Positions 9,021 to 16,117 of a stretch of 64,000 bases of DNA are shown here, in pieces. The stretch's first letter is position 1, and the number at the start of each line of letters is the position of its first letter. Under the pieces are notes generated by a model. The model was not told the origin of the DNA. It saw nothing but the letters and a program-made list of their open reading frames with translations, and searched no databases. Source of the DNA: Thermodesulfobacteriota bacterium. Lineage in GTDB: Bacteria; Desulfobacterota; GWC2-55-46. The position numbers were made by a program, and so were the translations under genes. Where the stretch lies: contig CP129479.1 of the NCBI GenBank assembly GCA_030583865.1, positions 2,132,819 to 2,196,818 of the forward strand, given 5' to 3'.

Positions 9021-9049
9021 GGCCGCCCCTCCCGGGGCGGCCTTTTTTT
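9021..9049 (+). terminator. Rho-independent terminator after the NHL gene
   Basis: The stem GGCCGCCCC/GGGGCGGCC with a three-base loop is followed directly by seven T residues, 18 bases after the stop codon. Confidence 0.85.
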
Positions 9050-9127
9050 GGAACATATTGACTTATAAAGAAAAAACCCGGCCCACTGCCAGGCATATCC
9101 CCGGATTAAATTCAGATTAATTTTCCC

Positions 9128-9155
9128 TTGACAGCTTTTAATTTCGAGGTATAAT
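9128..9155 (+). promoter_or_regulatory. Strong sigma-70 promoter of the multihaem cytochrome gene
   Basis: Perfect consensus boxes, TTGACA (9128-9133) and TATAAT (9150-9155), are spaced by 16 bases. The predicted transcript start near 9162 leaves a leader of about 160 bases before the cytochrome ATG. Confidence 0.8.
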
Positions 9156-9218
9156 GGAGCTAACCTAAGTAGACTCGAGGGCTCACGGTGGGCCTTCAAA
9201 AGTTTTGCCGGCGACGAT

Positions 9219-9266
9219 GCCGCAATACTGCCGATGACGGCGGACAGTATTGACGGCCTTTTTTTT
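9219..9266 (+). terminator. Intrinsic terminator/attenuator inside the cytochrome leader
   Basis: GCCGCAATACTG (9219-9230) pairs with CAGTATTG-A-CGGC (9245-9257), with an inner CCG/CGG pairing, and is followed by eight T residues (9259-9266). It lies between the consensus promoter and the start codon, so full-length transcription must read through it. The 3' arm can also pair with a downstream GGCCGTC (GACGGCC/GGCCGTC around the T run). A short CGGC/GCCG hairpin just upstream overlaps the left arm. The combination suggests conditional termination. Confidence 0.6.
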
Positions 9267-9321
9267 GGCCGTCACGGACGATCTTCAAAACAACGAAAAA
9301 ACAAATCAAAGGAGTAGGATT

Positions 9322-10365
9322 ATGAAAAGGTTCACTCTCAGAAAAGCGCTCCTTACAGCCGCCGTCTTCACAGCCGCCGTCTGTACCGGAAGCGTCGTAA
9401 GCGCGACCGACTTCTCAACTGAATTCCAGGCCGGCTCCGCCGCGAACGGCATCGGTAAATCCAGGCACAACCTGGGAGCCTTGGGCGGTCCGATAGCGAC
9501 CCAGAACACCACCGAAATATGCGTGTTCTGTCACACCCCTCACCATTCCAACACGACCGGGTTCGCGGCTGGCGAAGCAGCTCCCCTTTGGAACAGGACC
9601 AACCAGTCCGCAACGCCTTACACCCCCTACGGCACGACTGCTGCAGGCACCACGATCACCCAGGTGGGCGGCGCGACACTGGCCTGTCTTAGCTGCCACG
9701 ACGGCGTAACGACCTTCGACAACCTCGTGAACGCGCCCGGCAAGGGTCTCAACACCGGCGACCAGGGTTGGACCTTCCAGATGGGTGTTCTGAGCGTAGG
9801 CAGCTACAGGGCCCCCGGCAACGGCCGCGACACACTCGGCTGTACCTACGGCTGCCACGGCGGCACCACCACGACCTTCGCTGTCAGCCAGATCGGCAGG
9901 CTCAACATCGGCACTGACCTCAGCAACGACCACCCGGTCTCCGTAACCTACTACGGCGCGGACCATGTCGATGGCGGCAGGGCGAGCCTCAGGGCCACCA
10001 CCACGGACATAGCCTCGATCGACCTCGCCTCTGACGTATGGTCGACCGCTCACAGCGCTGTCCAGGCCGGCGGCAACCTCACCCAGAACCGCTGGGCCGT
10101 AGGCGGTTTCGTGTCCGACACCGCGACCATCGCCGACCTCCTCAGGAACGACAAGGTCGAGTGCGTCAGCTGCCACGACCCGCACTTCAAGAACACCAGC
10201 TGGGATGAGGTCAAGCACACCTACCTCGACGGCTATGAGCACACCGGCAACAGCTGGTCCAACTGGTGCGGCAACAGCGGCGAAACCTGCACCGACGGTA
10301 TGTTCCTCAGAAGGGTCGGTGGAAACACGGGTTCCGGCGTTTGCAAGACCTGCCACGAGAAGTAA
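9322..10365 (+). CDS. Secreted multihaem c-type cytochrome, OmcE-like
   Basis: The 347-residue product starts at an ATG with an AAGGAG site and has a cleavable signal peptide ending near VVSATD. It carries four CxxCH motifs (C67, C122, C281, C341) and one CxxxCH (C174-H179). Nine further histidines, in segments such as SRHNLG, CHTPHHS and LSNDHPVS, are enough for bis-His ligation of five haems. The opening pattern (SRHNLG, then CVFCHTPHH, then APLWNR, CLSCHDG and GTDLSNDHP) resembles the OmcE-type extracellular filament cytochromes as I recall them. It has no lipobox or membrane anchor. Two extra cysteines (WCGNSGETC) may form a disulfide. Confidence 0.82.
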   Translation: MKRFTLRKALLTAAVFTAAVCTGSVVSATDFSTEFQAGSAANGIGKSRHNLGALGGPIATQNTTEICVFCHTPHHSNTTGFAAGEAAPLWNRTNQSATPYTPYGTTAAGTTITQVGGATLACLSCHDGVTTFDNLVNAPGKGLNTGDQGWTFQMGVLSVGSYRAPGNGRDTLGCTYGCHGGTTTTFAVSQIGRLNIGTDLSNDHPVSVTYYGADHVDGGRASLRATTTDIASIDLASDVWSTAHSAVQAGGNLTQNRWAVGGFVSDTATIADLLRNDKVECVSCHDPHFKNTSWDEVKHTYLDGYEHTGNSWSNWCGNSGETCTDGMFLRRVGGNTGSGVCKTCHEK

Positions 10366-10405
10366 AACAGCCCGCGCCTGAAAGGGCGCTCGGTTGAGAG
10401 TTGAA

Positions 10406-10438
10406 GAAGGGCCGGCTATATGCCGGCCCTTCTTTTTT
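10406..10438 (+). terminator. Rho-independent terminator after the multihaem cytochrome gene
   Basis: GAAGGGCCGGC and GCCGGCCCTTC form an 11-base-pair stem around a TATAT loop and are followed by a T run. This isolates the cytochrome as its own transcription unit. Confidence 0.9.
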
Positions 10439-10934
10439 ATTCCGCCTTTTCCCGCCCTGTCCTTGAATCAACCAAATCCTTGCCTGCAAGCACGTGAGTG
10501 CAGGCGCAGAGGGATACCAGCTCGATAACGCCTTGTGCAACCGAGCCGTCAGGATTCCGGCCATGACTGTCCTAAATCCGCGTAGCGGCGCAGACCTCCA
10601 TTGTGCAACCCCAAAAAATGCCATTTTTCCGGCTTTCCGGGACTCGGGAATAAAAAGCCGAGCAAATTGACGGATCAGCATGCGTTTATTCACATTCAGG
10701 TCGCCTTATTAAAAATTTTTAATAACCCGATAACCCATGTTTTAAGCAAAAAAGGCTAAGATGGCCCTGAACCATACCATGCCAATCGGTAGGATATCGC
10801 GTCGGCTTTTTTCGTTTCCTAAGGTCCGCGGCTTAAGGAGGCACCCCGGGGAAAATACGGCGGAACGCCTGAAAAATGTTTTATATTCCCGAGCTTTGTA
10901 TTATAATGCAGCCCATAAAAACGGAGGTTCTCAT
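10439..10934. other. Non-coding gap with a decayed C1-like repeat
   Basis: No convincing gene is seen. Bases about 10612-10700 contain GGGAATAAAAAGCCGAGCA and a following CATGCGTTTATTCAC, which match the core of repeat C1 in degenerate form. A TATAAT at 10902-10907 is a plausible -10 box for the foldase gene, with a poor -35. The rest shows no structure I can assign. Confidence 0.45.
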
Positions 10935-11954
10935 ATGATGCGTCCATTCCTGGGTTCTTTATTGGCCTCAGTCTCCGCCGTGCTTATCGCCTTCTCGCCG
11001 GCCGGAGCAGAACAGAACTATCAACTGCTCGGCCCTACTGACGCGGTAGCCAAGGTGAACGGAGTAACCATCACCAAGGGGCAGCTCGAAGGGACCATGA
11101 ACAAGCTGCTCCCCTTCATGACATATCATAGTTCTGTCTCTGACGAGCGTTATATCAAGATACAGAAAAAAGCGCTCAATACCCTGATAGAGACGGAGCT
11201 CATCTACGATTTCGCGAAAAAGAACAAGCTGGACAAGGTCGAAAAAAAGGAACTTGACAAGGCTGTAAGCGACGTCAAGAAGAACGTGCCCAAGGGGGAC
11301 AGCTTCGAAAAGGTGCTTAAAAGGAGCAACATGACCGTGAACGACCTGCGCGAAATGCTGAAGAAGGAGCGCGTGGTCACCAAGATTTCGGCTGAGAAGA
11401 GGGACGAGTTCGAGAAGAAGGCTTTTGAGGCGGTTACAGAGGAGTTCATGAGGGACTACTACAACAAGAACAAGGAAAAGTTCATGGAGCCCGAGAAGCT
11501 GCATTTAAGGTCCATCCTCGTCAAGGCCGACCCGGGCGGCGGCGCCGTCGTCTGGAACGAGTCCAAGAGGAAGGCCGAGGAGATACTGAAACAGGCGAAA
11601 TCGGGCAAGGACTTTGCCAAGCTGGCGGAAGAGTTCTCCGAGGACCCTTACGCCAAAACCGGCGGGGACATGGGCTGGGCCCACGTGGGCAGCATATTCG
11701 AGGAGATCGAGGAGGCGGTGGAAACCGCGGAAGTGGGCAAGATGCTCGGGCCCGTGATGACCATACACGGCTATCACCTGATAAAGGTCGAGGGCCGCAA
11801 GCCACCGGTCCAGAAGAAATTCGAGGAGCTCGACATCGAGAAGCTGAATTTCGACCTCAGGCAGAAAGAGCACAGGAAATACTGGAGCGACTGGATGAAA
11901 GGCATGATGGACGCCGCGAAGATCGAGTACGTGCTCGAATCCCTGAAAGAGTAG
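10935..11954 (+). CDS. PpiC/SurA-type periplasmic peptidyl-prolyl isomerase
   Basis: The 339-residue protein starts at an ATG with a GGAGG site; reading further upstream would destroy the signal peptide. The signal ends about AGAEQ. An N-terminal SurA-like helical chaperone region follows (about 25-175). A parvulin domain (about 190-295) contains LHLRSILVK, FAKLAEEFSEDPYAKTGGDMGW and GYHLIKVEGR. It would assist folding of secreted proteins. Its position directly after the multihaem cytochrome mirrors PpiC genes beside filament cytochromes elsewhere, suggesting a dedicated foldase for haem proteins or the barrel encoded downstream. Confidence 0.9.
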   Translation: MMRPFLGSLLASVSAVLIAFSPAGAEQNYQLLGPTDAVAKVNGVTITKGQLEGTMNKLLPFMTYHSSVSDERYIKIQKKALNTLIETELIYDFAKKNKLDKVEKKELDKAVSDVKKNVPKGDSFEKVLKRSNMTVNDLREMLKKERVVTKISAEKRDEFEKKAFEAVTEEFMRDYYNKNKEKFMEPEKLHLRSILVKADPGGGAVVWNESKRKAEEILKQAKSGKDFAKLAEEFSEDPYAKTGGDMGWAHVGSIFEEIEEAVETAEVGKMLGPVMTIHGYHLIKVEGRKPPVQKKFEELDIEKLNFDLRQKEHRKYWSDWMKGMMDAAKIEYVLESLKE

Positions 11955-12102
11955 CCCCGGGTCCCCGGTCTGGCGGCCAAGTCCATTGCCGGGGACCAAA
12001 TCAAGACCAAGAGCTTCGGTTGGGCTCGCGTCCAGTCCATACGGTTCGCAATCGAAGCCCTAATCGCCTTCATTTAACATCAGCATCGAAGGAACGAGAC
12101 GC

Positions 12103-12594
12103 ATGAGCGATCCTGTAAACAGGAAACCACGGGCCGGCGCGGTTTTTGCCGCGGCTGCGCTGGCTGTTATCGCCGCGCTGGCAATCGGCTGCTCAGGAGG
12201 GAGCTCCGCGCCCGGCAACGGCCCCAAAAAGCCGGCGAGGACTGATCTCGCCCAGGGCGAGGAGGTCTACTTCAGGTATTGCCACTTCTGCCACGGCCGC
12301 AAGGGGTACGGAGACGGCCCGGTCGGGATAGCGCTAACACCACACCCCGCTAACTTCGTCGAGGACAGGAAGAGAATGGCCAAGACCGACCTGGAGATGT
12401 TCGACTCCATAACGGAAGGCATACACAAGGACATCGGCGGAGAGGCCATGTCCATGCCGAGGTGGCAGGAGATTTTGACCGACGAGGAGCGATGGAACGT
12501 GCTCGCATATATCAGGCACCTCGAAAAAGAGGGCCTCAAGGCCCTGGAGGCAGAGGGCCTGCCCGCCGCCACGGAGGGCGCTGATGAGAAATAG
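12103..12594 (+). CDS. Monohaem class I cytochrome c lipoprotein
   Basis: The 163-residue product has a lipobox ending AIGC (C30), one CHFCH haem motif (60-64) and a distal MPRW methionine (M118), as in small class I cytochromes c. The C-terminal helix is EERWNVLAYIRHLEK. It is probably a membrane-tethered periplasmic electron shuttle. Its last 11 bases overlap the start of the next gene in a different frame, so the two are co-translated. Confidence 0.9.
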   Translation: MSDPVNRKPRAGAVFAAAALAVIAALAIGCSGGSSAPGNGPKKPARTDLAQGEEVYFRYCHFCHGRKGYGDGPVGIALTPHPANFVEDRKRMAKTDLEMFDSITEGIHKDIGGEAMSMPRWQEILTDEERWNVLAYIRHLEKEGLKALEAEGLPAATEGADEK

Positions 12595-13600
12595 CTCCAA
12601 GGGCATCATAGCGGCGCTATTCCTGGCGTCGGCAGCCGCAGGAGTAAACGGGCTCGCCGGGCAGTCCGGCGACTACGACCCGGTCACCGGCGAGCCTGAC
12701 TGCACCAAATGCCATACCCCGGACCGGCGGTACTCGATCGACTACACGAGGGACGACACCTGCGCCGAGTGCCACGGGCCGGGCCTGAGCGAAAGCTATC
12801 TCGATATTAACGAGAGGTACGGGTCGCCACACGGCGCGGAAGAGGCGGACAAGTACGCCAGGGCCGCGGCAAAGGCGGAGGAGAGGAAGAAATCCCCCGC
12901 AAAAGGCCCCTCGGCGGCCCCCGAGGGCATGGTCCTGGTGCCTGCCGGCGAGTTCACGATGGGCTCTGACGACTGGTGGCCCAAGAGCCAGCCCGAGCAC
13001 AAGGTCAGGCTGGACTCGTTCTATATCGACAGGTACGAAGTCACCAACAAGCGGTTCAAGCGGTTTGTGGACGCGACCGGCCGCTCCCATCCTGACCACT
13101 GGAAAGACGGCCGCATACCCGACGGCAAGGAAGACCACCCGGTGGTGTACGTGAGCTGGGCCGACGCCGACGCCTTCTGCAAATGGGAGGGCAAAAGGCT
13201 CCCGACCGAGCAGGAATGGGAGAAGGCCGCAAGGGGCACCGACGGCAGGACCTTCCCCTGGGGCGACAAGTTCGACAGGAACAAGGGCAACACCCCCCAG
13301 TACGGGAACGAGGACACGCTGCCTGTCGGGAGCTTCGAGGACGGCAAGAGCCCGTATGGCGTGTACGACATGGCCGGCAACGCCTTCGAATGGACCGACA
13401 GCTGGTTCAAGCCCCATCCCGGGAATACCCACGAGGACGAGAACTACGGCGAGATATACAAGGTCCTTAAAGGCGGCTCCTGGTACGACTGCACCTATTA
13501 CAAGTGCGGCATCAGCGCCCCGGTTTTCAACAGGATATTTTTCCATACTCTGACGAGGAATAACAACTTTGGCTTCAGGTGCGCAAAAGACGCAAGATAG
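12584..13600 (+). CDS. Dihaem cytochrome fused to a formylglycine-generating-enzyme (FGE/SUMF1) domain
   Basis: The 338-residue protein has an N-terminal signal, two CxxCH haem sites (40-44 and 60-64), an Ala/Lys/Glu-rich linker (about 85-112) and a full FGE-type domain (about 113-335). That domain contains MVLVPAGEFTMGS, RLPTEQEWEKAARG, DMAGNAFEWT and GFRCA. Unlike most FGE-fold relatives it keeps a C-x4-C pair (C303 and C308) right after GGSW, at the place of the copper-binding catalytic cysteines of true FGEs. No sulfatase gene is present in the window. The start overlaps the previous gene by 11 bases. Confidence 0.85.
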   Translation: MRNSSKGIIAALFLASAAAGVNGLAGQSGDYDPVTGEPDCTKCHTPDRRYSIDYTRDDTCAECHGPGLSESYLDINERYGSPHGAEEADKYARAAAKAEERKKSPAKGPSAAPEGMVLVPAGEFTMGSDDWWPKSQPEHKVRLDSFYIDRYEVTNKRFKRFVDATGRSHPDHWKDGRIPDGKEDHPVVYVSWADADAFCKWEGKRLPTEQEWEKAARGTDGRTFPWGDKFDRNKGNTPQYGNEDTLPVGSFEDGKSPYGVYDMAGNAFEWTDSWFKPHPGNTHEDENYGEIYKVLKGGSWYDCTYYKCGISAPVFNRIFFHTLTRNNNFGFRCAKDAR

Positions 13601-15194
13601 CGCCGGGGCATGGAGGGGTGCTGAGCGGAGCGGGACCGCAATAGGAGCGTACCTGGTCTTCACCGCTTTTCTAAGCGGCGCTATCGTGATGGTAATCGAG
13701 CTCCTCGGCTCGAGGATCATCGGCCCGCCGTTCGGCGTAAGCCTTTTCGTATGGACCTCGCTCATAACCGTGGCCCTCGTCTCCCTGGCCATCGGATACT
13801 GGTTCGGCGGCAGGCTCGCTGACAGGAGAGCAAGCTGCGGCGCCCTCTTCTCCATAATACTGCTTGCCGGCGCCTTCGTGCTCTCGATCCCCCTCATCAA
13901 GGGGGTCGTCATAGGAAAGGCCGTCTACCTGGGCCTCCGGGCCGGGTCGCTGGCGAGCTCCGCCGTCCTTTTCGGCCCGCCCCTCTTTCTCCTCGGCATG
14001 GTAAGCCCGTATACGGTCAAGCTTTACATGCGCGACGGCATGGGGGTCGGAAGGACCGTCGGATGGCTCTATGCCGTTTCCACATTAGGGAGCGTCACGG
14101 GTACTGTCCTTACGGGCTTTATCCTCATCCCGAACCTCGGTGTCAACAACATCATTTATCTGTCCGCCTTCGTCCTCTTCGGGATTTCCGCCGCTTACTG
14201 GGCGGTCTTCATGAGGAAGCCGCTTGCGGTCGCCCTCATGGCCCTCCCCGCGGTCTTTTTTTTCATCCCTGACGAGCTCCCCTCGATTACGAGGCCGGAC
14301 GGCACCAGCGTATCGGTAGTCATGAGCAAGGACAGCCCCTACGGGCAGATAAAGGTCGTGGACTACTCCTATGGAGACACCAGGTACAGGGAGTTCCTCC
14401 TTGAGAACATAATCCAGGGCGCAATCGACGTCACGACCGGCCTCCCAATATCGAAATACACCTATTACGCCGAGCAGCTCGCGATAACGTACCGGCCGGA
14501 TTCAGAGCGGGCCCTCGTTATAGGTCTGGGGAGCGGCATACTCCCCAAGAGGTTCAGCCGCTACGGCATCTCCACGGATATTGTCGAGATAGACCGGACT
14601 GTCATAGACACGGCCTCGAAGTACTTCTCGTTCGACCCGGGAAAGCACAGGATATTCATCCAGGACGGGCGGTACTTCCTCAAGTCCCCGGGAGAGGACT
14701 ACGATGTCATCTTCCTCGACGCGTTCTCAGGCGATACTCCGCCAAGCCACCTTGTGAGCATCGAGGCGTTCGAACTCATGAAAAAAAGGCTCTCAAGCGG
14801 CGGGGTACTTCTTATAAACTTCATCGGCGAGAGCCGGACAGGAACGCACGAGGTCCCTTCCATGCTTAAGGGCACGCTCAAGCGCGTCTTTTCGCACGTG
14901 GACGTATACGCGTCAGCGGGATATTTTTCCGACACTCCGCAGGTCGTCAATCTCCTTTTCGCCGCTTACGACGGGGAAAGGGACATTGACGGCGGGTTCG
15001 TGCCGGATGACGTGTTCCCGCCGTTCATTGAAGACCTGAAGGGGCTTTATTCCAGGAAGATACCGCTCGAAAAGACAGGCGGCATTCTTTTCACCGACGA
15101 CCACAACCCTATCGATTTTCATGACCTGAAGACCAGGGAACGGTTCAGGGAGTCGATAATTTCAAGCACCGACAGCGCTGTTTTCATCCACTGA
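13569..15194 (+). CDS. Membrane protein with C-terminal spermidine-synthase-like domain
   Basis: This is a 541-residue protein. Residues about 25-235 form six or seven membrane segments including VIELLGSRIIGPPFG, typical of fused 'transporter-spermidine synthase' proteins. Residues about 250-500 form a Rossmann aminopropyltransferase-like domain with LVIGLGSGILPKRF, DIVEIDRTV, DGRYFL and VIFLDAFSGDTPP. Whether it makes polyamines is unknown; many such fusions lack proven activity. The best start is a TTG overlapping the end of the FGE fusion gene by 32 bases. Its position between two FGE-fold genes suggests an envelope-modification role. Confidence 0.8.
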   Translation: MASGAQKTQDSAGAWRGAERSGTAIGAYLVFTAFLSGAIVMVIELLGSRIIGPPFGVSLFVWTSLITVALVSLAIGYWFGGRLADRRASCGALFSIILLAGAFVLSIPLIKGVVIGKAVYLGLRAGSLASSAVLFGPPLFLLGMVSPYTVKLYMRDGMGVGRTVGWLYAVSTLGSVTGTVLTGFILIPNLGVNNIIYLSAFVLFGISAAYWAVFMRKPLAVALMALPAVFFFIPDELPSITRPDGTSVSVVMSKDSPYGQIKVVDYSYGDTRYREFLLENIIQGAIDVTTGLPISKYTYYAEQLAITYRPDSERALVIGLGSGILPKRFSRYGISTDIVEIDRTVIDTASKYFSFDPGKHRIFIQDGRYFLKSPGEDYDVIFLDAFSGDTPPSHLVSIEAFELMKKRLSSGGVLLINFIGESRTGTHEVPSMLKGTLKRVFSHVDVYASAGYFSDTPQVVNLLFAAYDGERDIDGGFVPDDVFPPFIEDLKGLYSRKIPLEKTGGILFTDDHNPIDFHDLKTRERFRESIISSTDSAVFIH

Positions 15195-15248
15195 TACAAA
15201 CCCCCGGAGGCCGGCGGCTGCCCGGGTTTACACACAAGGAGGCCTTTG

Positions 15249-16046
15249 ATGCTCGGGACTGTATTGAGGAACTTCGCGCTCGTTTCCGCGCTCGCGGTTT
15301 TGACCGCCTGCTCTTCCGCCACGCCTCCCGAGGGCATGATACGCGTCCCTAAGGGGAAGTTCACGATGGGAAGCAACGAGGTCGACAAGGACGCCAAATC
15401 GATACAATACGGCGACAGGAGGCCCTGGTACGCCAACGAATGGCCTGAAAGGACGGAGAAGCTCAAGGAGTTCCACATCGACGCCACGGAGGTGACCAAC
15501 CGCCAGTTCATGGAATTCCTGGCGGCCACCGGACGGCCCGCGCCGCCGCACTGGATGGAAGGCAGCTATCCGGCCGGACTCGACGACCACCCGGTAGTCA
15601 TGGTCACATGGAATGAAGCCGACGAGTTCTGCAGATGGACAGGGAAACGGCTCCCCACGGAAGCCGAATGGGAAAAAGCCGCCCGCGGCACGGACGGAAG
15701 GCGGTTCCCCTGGGGGGACGATTTCGACCTTAAGAAAGTGAACACGCTTGGGGCGTACAACGGCACCCTGCCGGTCGGCACCTTAAAGGACGGGGCCAGC
15801 CCGTACGGCGTGATGGACATGGCGGGGAACGCCCAGGAATGGACCGCCGACTGGTACCAGCCATATCCGGGAAACGATTTCAACGACAAGGATTACGGCG
15901 AGCGCTTCAAGGTAGTGCGCGGCGGCGGGTGGGGAGGCATGGGCCATTACAGCCTGCAGGTCTATGTGAGGACGGCTTTCAGGAACGCCGCGCCACCTCA
16001 GGGCCGGTTTGACGACGTGGGGTTCAGGTGCGCCTGGCAGGGGTAG
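15249..16046 (+). CDS. FGE-fold (SUMF1-like) lipoprotein lacking the catalytic cysteine pair
   Basis: This 265-residue protein has an AAGGAGG site six bases before the ATG and a lipobox ending LTAC (C21). The FGE-type domain shares motifs with its neighbour (GMIRVPKGKFTMGS, RLPTEAEWEKAARG, DMAGNAQEWT, VGFRCA), so the two are paralogues. The catalytic region reads RGGGWGGMGHYSLQ with no cysteines, so formylglycine chemistry is not expected. It may act as a binding or structural partner. Confidence 0.85.
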   Translation: MLGTVLRNFALVSALAVLTACSSATPPEGMIRVPKGKFTMGSNEVDKDAKSIQYGDRRPWYANEWPERTEKLKEFHIDATEVTNRQFMEFLAATGRPAPPHWMEGSYPAGLDDHPVVMVTWNEADEFCRWTGKRLPTEAEWEKAARGTDGRRFPWGDDFDLKKVNTLGAYNGTLPVGTLKDGASPYGVMDMAGNAQEWTADWYQPYPGNDFNDKDYGERFKVVRGGGWGGMGHYSLQVYVRTAFRNAAPPQGRFDDVGFRCAWQG

Positions 16047-16117
16047 CCGGTTTCCCCCTGCCGCGGGCCCGGTCCCCGGCGCGATAACGGCTGAACTGAT
16101 GGAAAGGACTGTTTTTG

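Noticed and set aside
9160-9260. GEMM-I/cGAMP riboswitch in the cytochrome leader
   Set aside because: The conserved GEMM core (the AAACC segment, the tetraloop and its receptor) is not visible; only loose GACG...GCC similarity. Reported as an unclassified leader instead.
10761-10934. N-terminal extension of the PpiC protein
   Set aside because: The extension lacks a ribosome site and would bury the clear signal peptide that starts at 10935.
12617-13912. Long open frame on the minus strand opposite the FGE and membrane protein genes
   Set aside because: It is a high-GC antisense shadow of well-supported plus-strand genes, with no recognisable domains and low-complexity composition.
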